Source: Schistocephalus solidus
Taxonomy: Eukaryota; Platyhelminthes; Cestoda; Diphyllobothriidea; Diphyllobothriidae
Assembly: GCA_017591395.1 (NCBI GenBank)
Contig: WEDG01004875.1
Location: 1-64,000 of the forward strand
Direction: 5' to 3'
DNA: 64,000 bases
Shown here piece after piece: positions 12,370 to 22,900 of the stretch. Position 1 is the first letter of the stretch. Each line of letters opens with the position of its first letter. Position numbers and translations under genes: made by a program. The notes under the pieces are model-generated. The model saw only the letters and a program-made list of their open reading frames with translations. It did not search any database and was not told where the DNA came from.

Positions 12370-15240
12370 CATGATACGCACATGAGTGTCATTTTTCCAA
12401 CGGCAGCCGACCGGCAGTGCCTCAAACTCTGACCTCTCCCTTCAGGCTACGAACATCTCATCAATCGTCACCTTCAGTACCTGCCCCTCTCCTTGGCCAG
12501 AAGCCTCCAGTAAATCTTTATTGGGTCTTCATCGTTGCTAAAATCCCTTACTCCATCATTGATGCAGACTTCCTTGCCTCCTTAACACTTCTGGTCAAAT
12601 ACCGGCAGTCCCATCTACATGACCGGAGCATCAAGGGGTATGCCTTTCTCCAGAGTGTCTTATCGACTTGCCACTCTAAACCCTTACTCAAATAGTCCAT
12701 TTTGGCAGCTCCTTGACAAATAGTTCACTCTAACCTGTCCCAACGTCCATACCCCTATTACACCATATGATTTTGTTCATTCTATCCGTCAAGTTAGCCG
12801 ATTTTGAGCACATGCTTATATTACCATCACCAGTCAATCAGTAAACCTTGGGCCTCACCTTACTGCCACACTTCCAAAGCTACCAATGGTGACAAGTGTG
12901 CCCAAGACAACTACGGGTCTTGAATAACGTCACGATCCCTTAAAACAACAACATGCCGCATCTCCAGTACTTAAACGATGTTCTATTCGTCAAAACTGTC
13001 TTTTCCGAGTTTGATATAATTCTGGACTTCCACCCGATTTGTGTCACCCCAGAGGACATAGTGAAGACAACTGTCATTAGTTCCTTTTTATTTTTAAGTG
13101 CTTTTTGCGTGCCGTTTGGACAGCAGAATGCCTTTCAGGGTTGACATTTCCTCACCTATATTAGTGACCACTTTAGGGCCTGAGCTACCACCGAGGGGTA
13201 CATGGAACACCTTGCAAGTGTTTGACCGCCTTCAGAAAATGGTCGTTGCTCTCAACCCATGCAACAGTTTCTTTCGCATCAAGCACCTTAATTTTCTTAG
13301 ACTGCTGATCGACTCCTCTGGCATCCGTCTTCTTCCTTTGAAAGCCGCGGATCTCAATGAATTCTCTTCTTTCATTTTCAGGGCTCAACCAATGCGTATT
13401 TTTTGTATGGTAAGCTCTTCGGCTGGTTCCACCCAAACTGTGTCGACACCATACTAACGCTAACTAACTTAATTCAAACTCTAAATAGACACATATTCTG
13501 TTTTTTTTAAAAAAACTGAAGGCGACACCGTCCTTTACCATCCGCATGACGTCCCCATCTCCGTTATGGTCGAGGCTTTCAATGTTACAATTGGCTAGTT
13601 CTTCAGCAGGACCTTGCAGATAAACCCCAATCCCTAGCCTTCGTTTCCATAAGATTATCACCTACTGAATTCCGCTGTGGCCCATTTGGATGGGAGCTTC
13701 TTGCTGTCTATGTCACCGTTAAGCACTTACGATAATTCATTTTAGACAAGGTCTTCCCTGAGCTCACGGATCACATGACTCATTTTGCATTGAAACTCCT
13801 CAAAGCTCATACTTCAGAAGATCCACCAATTGGATAATATCACCTCAGACATCCGCCACATTGACGCTGACGGATTAAGGTGGCCGATAGACTGTTCAGA
13901 CGCTGCATCGCTAATTTCCAAATAGGTCCCTTAATTGACCTCACTATGATAACTGCTGAAAAGCCTCGTATTGTTTTTCCCTGAGCTGAGGATATTACTG
14001 GACTCCAATCCCGGACCTACCCCGAACTACTGGTGCTGACAACATTTTCTACTACCTATCCACCACCTCACAAATTTCCTTTATGTCGGCTTCCCTTTGC
14101 AACAAGTTATTTTCATCCTTTTATAACCTCTGTCAACCTACGACTCAAGCTGCCCCCAGAACGGTTTCCAGCCACTCTTTCAGGCGTAAAAGATTGGACA
14201 GGGGCCTGCCTTGGCTGTCTTAAGAATAGGAAACAATGCTAAATAAGGCTTTCTATCGGTACCTTCTCTGTTACCAATGCATGGTCCCTGTCACGTAAAT
14301 CTGGACATAGTGGGCCCTATTTCTGTGTCCAGTGGCAGTAAGCCCAATTTTGAGGCTGCAGCGGTGGTAAATGTTTTTTTGAGTCATCACATTGTCGTTT
14401 TCGATGCTCTCTCTACCATAAAGATTGACGGCGATGCTCAATTCGAATGTCATATTTCCATGACTACCCTCTCTTAGGTTTTACTCGCATCCAAAGGGAG
14501 CTTATCGCCAAAGGCCACGTGGTTATTAAGCAGTTTCACCGCCAGATTAAATTCTCCCTACGAACTGCGGTGGATCCTGGAATTGAACGTACCATTCTAT
14601 TCAGATCTTAGTAAAAATTCCTTCCACTCTAAATTCAGATCTTGTCGATTCCCACAATTGAAGATTGGTTGGCTCAACTATTCAAAGTCCCTAAAAATTA
14701 TCTCAACAGTCCTTCAAGGTGCGGTCGAAGACGATACATACCGTCTGCACTCACTACAACATTTGATGAACACACGCTTCCTGTTTTCGCTCAGGACATC
14801 GTTCTCTGAGTATCATGTAGAAAAAGATTTGTTGACGGCTTCGCATCATCTATCTACGCTGTGATTGAGTTCACTGGCCATTGGAATCACCCCAAAATGT
14901 CCCTTTCCGACTTGGCTCAAGAAGAAAAAAATACGCTTCGCATTCAACAGCGAACTCACGAGGAGGAGGTAAGCATTGACGACTTTAAAGCTCCTGTTCC
15001 AAAAATTCATCTTCACGAGCTTGCGCTCCCTTTATGCCTGCTTGTCAACTCTTCTCTAACCATCCCATTAATTTGCTTTTAATTCATGTCAATTACGACT
15101 AACTTTAACCACTTCATCAACTTCGCAGTCTTCAGGCACAACACGCACCACCGCCCCTCTTCATCTACCTCCAATTTATGTCACTCGCAAAAGACGCCAT
15201 TTTCACTTTCCTGACTGTCTGGTTGCTACCGCTTTCTAAA
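12370..15240 (+). mobile_element. Degenerate Ty3/Gypsy retrotransposon, pol remnant
   Basis: An ordered but broken pol polyprotein runs on the plus strand. The end of the aspartic protease is seen at about 12515-12640 (IPYSIIDADFLASLTLLV, then RLHD-like HLHDRS). The reverse transcriptase follows at 12950-13470: PHLQYLNDVLF, CVTPEDIVKTTV, then NPCNSFF and LNFLRLLIDSSGIRLLP. An RNase H trace is near 13525-13600. The integrase zinc-binding part is suggested by WTGACLGCLKNRK (about 14190-14235) and the catalytic core by VNLDIVGPISVSSG (about 14287-14330) and VIKQFHRQIKFSLR (about 14523-14565). The terminal block EEEVSIDDFKAPVP (about 14963-15000) matches the usual end of such polyproteins. Many stops and frame changes separate the blocks. 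No long terminal repeats were found, so it is a fossil fragment. Confidence 0.8.
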
Positions 15241-15837
15241 CATTTACTACTTCTTTGGCTTCAATACGTTCTAAAATCGGTCTAGCTACACGTTTTATTG
15301 CATTCAACTGCCGTCATCTCCAATGCGGGTGTTTACTCATGCCTTTCTGTTTGCCTCAGGCTCCACGTAAATTCACCTTTTTTTCCTCGAGAGCTCCAGG
15401 AAAATTGTTGCTGCGAGGTTTTCACGACGACTACAGGCGTTAAAAATCTCCACAATCGGAGGTGGGTCTGACGAAATTAAATGGTGATCACACAAAGCTC
15501 AGAAGACGGCTGGTTGCAACTGCTTTCTGAGCTGCCGTTGACCTCTTTTGTTTCGGTAAATCTTTGACAATAAGCCGGTCTTGCCTGACCTGTGTTAAGC
15601 AAACCTTCTTGTTATCGATAATCGCACCCCGGCTTGCCTGCTGATGAAGGAATAAAGGAAAAGAGGTGACAAGAAAGATAATAAAAAGGGTTGTAAGTTA
15701 ACATTATCCTCTAAACAAAATTTGAGTAGATTGAACACGTTCAAACACCATGCTCGCCGCCAGCTTGAGATTTGCCCTCTGACAGGTAAAATGATTTAAA
15801 TCCAAAGAGGACAAAACTGAAGATGTTCATACTTAAC
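15241..15837. other. Sequence following the Gypsy fragment
   Basis: Includes a plus frame of 62 codons (15255-15443) without recognised domain and an AATAAA at 15651-15656. It may hold the 3' untranslated or LTR part of the Gypsy element, but no matching second LTR is visible in the window, so this is a guess. Confidence 0.3.
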
Positions 15838-16039
15838 ATATGCCCGCAATAGACGCAGACCTTACTTCCGTCAACCAATATATCTAAACTTCTACCATTT
15901 TCGCATTTCTTGCATCGGAAAATTGTGTATGAAACAGGCTTTACAGAGTGGGCCCGATACTGACAAATCCATCCTTGAGGCAAATCAATGCCATTGAATA
16001 GCTTACAAGGGCATGGACATAGGCAACCTTCAGCCGATC
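15838..16039 (-). CDS. Candidate cysteine-rich exon of an unrecognised gene
   Basis: The minus strand has a good acceptor (CAATTAG before 16039) and a good donor (GTTAAGT after 15838). They enclose 202 bases that stay open in the frame reading GSAEGCLCPCPCKLFNG. The translated exon has a CLCPCPC cluster, then WIC, then the pattern CKKC (17 residues) CVYC. Two paired CxxC motifs at that spacing look like a zinc ribbon. The exon starts after one base of a codon and ends after two, so it needs exons on both sides. It lies head-to-head with CYC1, whose start codon is 855 bases away. I do not recognise the family. It could still be a chance frame, since the total open frame is only 110 codons. Confidence 0.3.
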
Positions 16040-16893
16040 CTAATTGTATTAAGGTCAGATGGTCAGGCCGCAATTGCTGAATGTCAGTGTGACTTTTTTT
16101 GCACTCCAGACATCCCTCTGTTCAGCCGAAAACATGTAGCATTAGAAATCAGTTGTGCGTGTCACGCGCAGACGGACTGCTAAAATGGGTTGACCACAGC
16201 ACACACGCAACCTCTGTTTAGATATATATATATTTATATTTGAGTACACGGAAGACCAATATCATGCTTTCGTCCTGCAATCAGCGTCCAGGCTACGTAG
16301 ACGAATGATAACATGAGCTTTTTTTAAAGATCCGCTTTATTACAAATAGAGTCAGGCGCGAGTTACTTTCAAGTTATCCTTGTATTTCATCAGTAGATCT
16401 CGCCTTTCGCGAGGTTCAAGAAATTATATAATCCGCATCCGCTGCTGGTTAATGATTTACACCGAGGTTTTGGGGAAGAAATATCAACACATTCAGTGGC
16501 CACTCCAGGGATTATTATACCCTTACCACTAATTGAAATCTATCCGTACGACCTTTACGGGGCTTTTATCGTTTGACTGGAGATACTGTTCACACAGATG
16601 ATTCCCACAGAAATGACCTTTATTCGACAGCCTCATTGGCCGAAGATAATTTATCAAATTGACTTTCCTTAGCACACCGTACACTGTTTTTTCCTAACGC
16701 TTCCTTTACTGTTGCAGCATCTTAAATCCTTTAATACGTCAACGCTGAGTACGTTCTATCTTTCTGTTGTTCTTTGTGAACAAAACACGAAAATATTTAT
16801 ACAACTGAATAAATAACTCCTTTGGGACTTCTAGAAATACGCCTCATGGTGTGCTTGTTCGAATCAACTACAGTGTTATATACGTGCGGGAAA
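16040..16893. promoter_or_regulatory. Presumed CYC1 5' region
   Basis: Between the cysteine-rich minus exon and the CYC1 start codon. An AT repeat lies at 16212-16240. A possible acceptor (AACTACAG at about 16866-16873) lies about 20 bases before the CYC1 ATG. It could receive a 5' untranslated exon or, as is known in flatworms, a spliced leader. No TATA box can be assigned with confidence. Confidence 0.25.
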
Positions 16894-16953
16894 ATGTCCG
16901 CGGGTGGTCAGGGTTTCTTTACTCGTTTTCTCGGGCACTTTCGGCCCAAACGC
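16894..16953 (+). CDS. CYC1: CYC1 exon 1, presequence
   Basis: Twenty codons from ATG to a GTAAGT donor in phase 0. The peptide ([20 protein letters not shown]) is basic and aromatic with no acidic residue, as expected of a mitochondrial presequence. The frame closes in the intron. It joins exon 2 without a frame change. It is assigned by fit rather than by similarity, so it is less certain than the other exons. Confidence 0.68.
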
Positions 16954-19900
16954 GTAAGTTTCGGAACCATTGTCCAAGAATTTTCATCAGGCATAGTTTA
17001 TGTACCGGTTAAACTACTATTCCCTACATTCTCCAGTTTTGTATCATATTTTCTTCTTACCTAGATAGAGAGCTCTGGAAATTTTCTTTCACGATAATGG
17101 GGGTATTAGTGTTTAACATTTCAACAATAAAGAAGGGCAGTCAGTAAAATACGCAACAAGCCGGGTTTCTCTAAATTCTAATTCGGATTATTCCTACGTC
17201 GTATTATGGTTTGTCGTAGAGCTATAATATATTGTAGCTTAGCAAAATAGTACCCTACGCTGATAATATAGATAGGACAAGCAGAACACTGAATATAGTC
17301 ATCAACCAAGGCATTTAGCAGCTTAATCCACCCTGTAAGTCTTCGATCGCGAGTGAAACACCTGGGCCAGGTGCGAATGTACTCGCGTGAATCCGAAGTT
17401 TTGGCTGTTGACGCTGTTCCATGATAAAAGTGGCTTTGCCACCACTGAAGCCCACAACTAGTCGGCAAAATGTTATTATGGTTGCGTCCCGTAGGGTATA
17501 AAAGCCCTAGATAATGGGAACATATGGCGCATGCGGTTAAGGTAATGCAGTATATCGTAAAATGCATGCAGTTAGATGTACGTTGAATTTTTCTGAAGAG
17601 AATGGAGTTCTTAAGCACCTAACCATGGCAAGTGGGGGTTGTCAGCGACCCGCAAATCTTGAAGAGTGGTATACGATGCTATTGCATGATTTTACCTGAT
17701 ACGGCTTCGGTCATGACCAGTCCAGGCGACTTCAATCGTTCTAATGCACTATAATTAGCTGCCACCTATCTAGAGAGCTTTTTCCGCTGTCACACACAGC
17801 CTTAGGTAAGTACAAAGAGTCAAAAACCACTCCAGTGTTAAGAAGTACCGCATCGCGAGGGTTTGTAGTTGACTTCTTCGGTCCCTCCAGGTACGCAGCA
17901 TTACTCACTTCTTCAAACTGACGGTCGTTTATAACGAGGGTGCCATCCAGTCGGAGATCCAACAGAATATTTTTCGGTTTTCAAAGTGTCAGGGGATAAA
18001 TAAGTTTATTTGATGATCCCGTTTATTCATGACCACATTCTGTAGGCCATCGCAGCTTGATGATGACTAAACGCTACTTAAATTGTGGTAGAGATGGTAC
18101 CCAACATCCTTTACTAGATTCTTCGCTGTAAAAACCTCCTTCCTTAAGAATGCAGTCGATGATAATTTTTCAAACAGGATGCATCCCTTAACCGCAACTC
18201 GTATACCAAACTGCCCTCAGAAGTTATGGGACGGAACTCGTGGAGTGCCGAAGCGACAGAGACTCTTAGCCGTTCCACTTATTTTTGTTGATAAGCTGTG
18301 CATTTCCGTTGTCCTGCACAGGTACTCACGATAAACAGGGTCAATTGACGATGACGAATATTTTCCACCACTGTAATTAGACATAGACCGTCATGGTTTT
18401 TGAATTTGTCTTATCCCCTTGGGGACCGTCACAAGCGTAGCCGCGCCCAGATCATCAAGCATGATCTCTATTTTCGCTCCCCACGTTTTTCCAGGGCGAA
18501 CGTCTTTTGCGGGGTAGTCGGAATACTTTTTTTAACACGGGATCGGGGTGTGGTTGTGTGATCCTTAGGTACGCAAGCCAATAAAAAATGAGATGGAATC
18601 ACCCCTAAACAAACGCGAAAAGATTGGTATGTCAACATTCATCATACTCTTCAGACCGTATAGTTCCCAGCGAGTAACATGTTATGCGTATTCTTAGTTT
18701 TTGAGTTGCGCTTGTTGCGCCTGCCCCAAAAGTACGATTCAACCGAAATGTACATTTGAAACTAAGTGCTCTTGCTTTCACTTGATCAACACATTGTAGC
18801 TGGGGCAGTGCACTAACGTATTCTTACGGAAGTTACATGCGTTTCCACACCTCCCCAGGTCAGATGAGCATGGGGAAGTGGCTATCTTCCATGTTCTTGG
18901 GCCACGTCGTCCTGAAGAAACCGTTTATTTTTGGCGAATATGGTCGATCTGCGTTTTGTGGGAGACCATTTTGCCTTCTTTCCACATTGATCCTAAGTAC
19001 ATATGAGTCTCCCCCATTATTTACCTCCAGAAAATGTCCCAAATTTCTTTGGTTCCAAAACTTCCATCTCAATCCGCTTTTCATCATACTCTGCAAGATT
19101 TTCATTAAATTGCTCCCCCGTGTTGCCTTTCAGTCTGCGAAAATTAGGTGTGTATTCTTTGATTTAATCTTATTTCACATGTAACTGTTCAAAGGGTTAG
19201 GAATACAATCTCCCTTGCAACTTTTGCTCACTTCGAAGTCACTTGTTTTGTCAGCTGTAAAGAGAACTGCAAACGTTTGCCTATGAACTCTATAACAGTC
19301 TGGTTTAGAATTCCTCAAAGTGAAATTATTAAATTATGATTGCCCTTCTTCTCGTAGATATCCTTTATACACATGAATGCCCTCCCGTGTTCGACAGGAG
19401 CCTTTGTAATTTATAAGGTGTATACGTGACCATGGTTCAGACGTCATGGTAACTATGCCAGGCCATTTTTGGAAGTGCGCACTATTTATTTAAATCATGT
19501 AGAGTTAGGTTGCAACCGATGTTGCCTCCAACCTTTAAGACTTTTAGTGATACAACCTATACTTTCCGGTGATATTGCCGTTCTTGCCTTCCCAGGCAGC
19601 CGTTATTGCGTGAAAATTACGATTTAATTCCTGTTTGCGTGCAGTCTGAATAATTCATGTTATGTTATATTAACTATCAATTCCTTCTACAGTCAGGATG
19701 GCGAACAGGCTGCTATCGAGCGCTAGCTGTTGTTGGCGCTACCGCCGTTGGGGCTGCCATCTTAGCAACTCCAGTTCTGGCCACTGAGTTGGTTGCACAT
19801 CCAACTAAATTACCATGGCCACAAAATGGACTTCTGGCTTCTCATGATCATGCAGCGCTGCGCCGTGGTTACCAGGTTTATAAGCAAGTTTGCGCCGCCT

Positions 19901-22900
19901 GTCACAGCATGAAGTTTCTGTCCTATCGTCAACTTGTCGGCCATGTTCTCACGGAGGAGGAGGCAAAGGCCGACAGCGCCGAGGTTAGTGTGTTTTTACC
20001 TGGGGAGATCCCAGACTGCAGTTTTATTTCGACAGGAGTTTCGTTTGTGCACTTTATCTTATTAGAAATTTACTACCTGTTCTCCAACATTTTAATTAGC
20101 CTGCTTAGTGAGGGCTCGACCGTCGCGAATGACGATATACACTGCGCCTCACGGGATTGACGCAGTACCGGTGACCTGCGGCTAATTTCCTATAATAAAA
20201 GAGGATAGTAGTGAAGTGGACAAGATATATGTGACTTGGTAGCTAACAGACCCATTAGCTGCATTTGGAATGTGTTAAATGTCATCCATTGTGCTAGAAC
20301 TAAAAATTCCAGTCAATCAGCCTTTTCCAGAAGAACAGAACCTTTGCTTAATAGCGGTCGAACGGTAAAAGAACGGACTGTGACATCCCGTTGGTGCCGT
20401 TACGTCCATCCAATTAGAACCGGGATCTGCCGGGGTCAATTTAAATATCACTGAAAATTAGCTTTACCATGTCAATTTCATATTTCAGTTCGTTTTCTCT
20501 GTTTGCAATGAATGCACACCAGACCGCACTTACAACAACACGTACGACTGTTCATTTGACGGTAGGAGGTTGCCGAAGTGGGGAAGGCTTTTCACCGAAT
20601 GGATAAAAGTAAACTATTATGTTTGACGCCAACGGAATAGGCTAAGTAAACTGCTCCTCTCCCAAAAAAACTAAGACTACGAGGCAGTGCGTCTTAGGAA
20701 ACTTACAGTGGATACTTTAACGACTGTTACCAGCACTTCTGTAGATAAAACAGCTCCTCATTCCCCGTCGCTTAGATTTTGGTGGAAGATGGGCCGGATG
20801 ACATGGGGAAAATGTTCCAGAGACCCGGCAGATTGTCAGACTTGCTGCCATCCCCCTATCCCAACGCCGAGGCTGCCAGGGCAGCTAACGGAGGCGCTTT
20901 GCCGCCCGACCTCACCTTCATCGCCAGAGCTCGGCATGGTTTTGAAGACTACATCTTTCATTTGCTCACTGGTACGTTTTGCTGCGTTTGTAGTTATTTA
21001 TGTTGGTGTTAGCTTCGTCTCTGCCTCTTTGCGGTTGCGTTTAATGTCATCCGGGTTTTATGTGTGGCCATCATATTCCTTATGGATGCTAACTGGTTTC
21101 CAGAATCTGCCAGCCAATCGGTTTGAGATTACTACTCGATGCAGTGAACAAGGCCAGTGTAGCTCGTCTAATCGATCCAACAAAGCGTGATTTGAATAAA
21201 AGTGGAATTACTGGAGACATGAGTGCAGGTAGTTGCTAACGAACAGGCAGTTATTAATCTCGGAAAGTGTTAACAAAAATTCTGAAATGCATTTTCGATT
21301 AGGGAAGATTACGCAAGTGGGGTTGTTATATTAATTGCCCTGCAGCATTTGTCTCAAAATATTTCAGACACGTCAGGATTCCGGCTTTCGTTTATACACC
21401 ATTTCAGATGCCTGCAAAATACTCGGTAAAAATGGCTACCTGAGTAGTATGAATTTTTCCTATTGATTTCGATGTTCTTATGAATACAAACACTTGTCAT
21501 AGAAAACGTATCAAAAATATTCTTTCTAGCACTCATTTGTCAGCAGATCATGTTTTAAAATGTTATACTTAAAGGAAGGGTACATTTAGGTTTTAAAAAC
21601 TTTTCTAATTCTTGAATAATTTTAAACCCGATTTGACGTTTTCATTGGCGTTCAGGGTTTGAAGTCCAAAAGCTGTATACCTTTAGTGTAAGGAAAATCA
21701 CACATTCTTTTATGCCTTTAAGAATATACCATATAGTTTGGGCTATGCAGTATACTTAGTGAGGGGCATGGATAAAAGCATAGATAGAACGCTATCTGAA
21801 GGGACAGTGTACTGTCCAAAAAATTCGTAATTTTTAAATGCTAAAACATAAATATGCCCTTCTTTTGAGTATACAATTTTAAGAAGACATGCTTTTCTAC
21901 ACAACGAGTACCAAACGCGAATCCTTTCGCCTACGTTTCCTATAAAAGTAATTGAAATTTATAAGGACGTCGAAACTCAATGGAAAGATGCGTACTAATC
22001 AGTTAGTTATCTTTTGCCGAACGTATTTTTTTTGCGGGTGTCTGAAAAGATGAGCATATAAAAGCTGTCATCATGGCATGTTCGAAACGTTTTGTGATTA
22101 TACTGCAAGATAATCAGTATTACAATCTCACTTAGGCAATCCTTCCTAATTGAAAATGCTTTTCAGAATTTTGGCTAGCCTTTCCTCAGCTCGGTCACTG
22201 AGTGTAGTTGCTGACTCAAAACTAACGACTTGGCTAGAATCCATCCCTTCTCTAATGATTCTAAAAACCATGGCTTGCCTATCGAGTTATGGGTGATCTT
22301 ATTGGCCTACCGAAAAGGGCAATATGACTTCCCAAGCGGATATTTTAGTTTAGAGCAGCTAGGTGCTAACTTCATGTTGTGCTAAAAAGTGCTCTGTACT
22401 ATTAGATTTCGGCAATTAAAAGAGGGCACAATTACAACCGTGGCTCGCTTAACAACGGTTGTGTGTGCAGGCCGTGATTCAAAGATATACATTATCATCA
22501 GTCTTTGGGGCACAACAGTTCTAGGTTCCAGGGTTGTAATCGAGGTTGAATGAAGTATTATTGGTGGACATGCCGCATTCTGTGTGTAATATAGATATGG
22601 CTCATGGCTTTTGTACAGGTAACTGGTTTGATAGGTTACTGCTTAGTCAAAATTTAAAGTCTTACCTTCGCATGGTTCGCACTGGATTTTTCGTCAGATT
22701 CTGAAACCCGCATGCTTCCCAAGTAGCCTTAAGGGAAAACCGCTTTATCCATCTCCTATTGATTCACCGCGTATTCCACAGCTTGGTTAACAAGTATACC
22801 CCCTTCCCTAATTGTTTTGGTTTATCATTTCCCCCAGTTCTGACTATGGATATTAGAATGCCCTTGAGCTCGTCGCTCCCTGCCACCCCCGCACTGATAC

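Noticed and set aside
17178..17618. A 146-codon minus-strand open frame
   Set aside because: It lies inside CYC1 intron 1, has no recognisable domain, no conserved composition and no supporting splice context. Probably chance or decayed repeat.
18837..19184. A 115-codon plus frame, with an 81-codon minus frame opposite
   Set aside because: Both strands are open, neither resembles a known transposase, and the region is intronic.
20687..21190. A 167-codon plus frame overlapping CYC1 exon 3
   Set aside because: It is in a different frame from the conserved cytochrome c1 residues, and is a shadow of the exon plus intron read-through.
22430..22470. Small hairpin as a terminator or regulatory RNA
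   Set aside because: A single 8-base inverted repeat in an intron is expected by chance.
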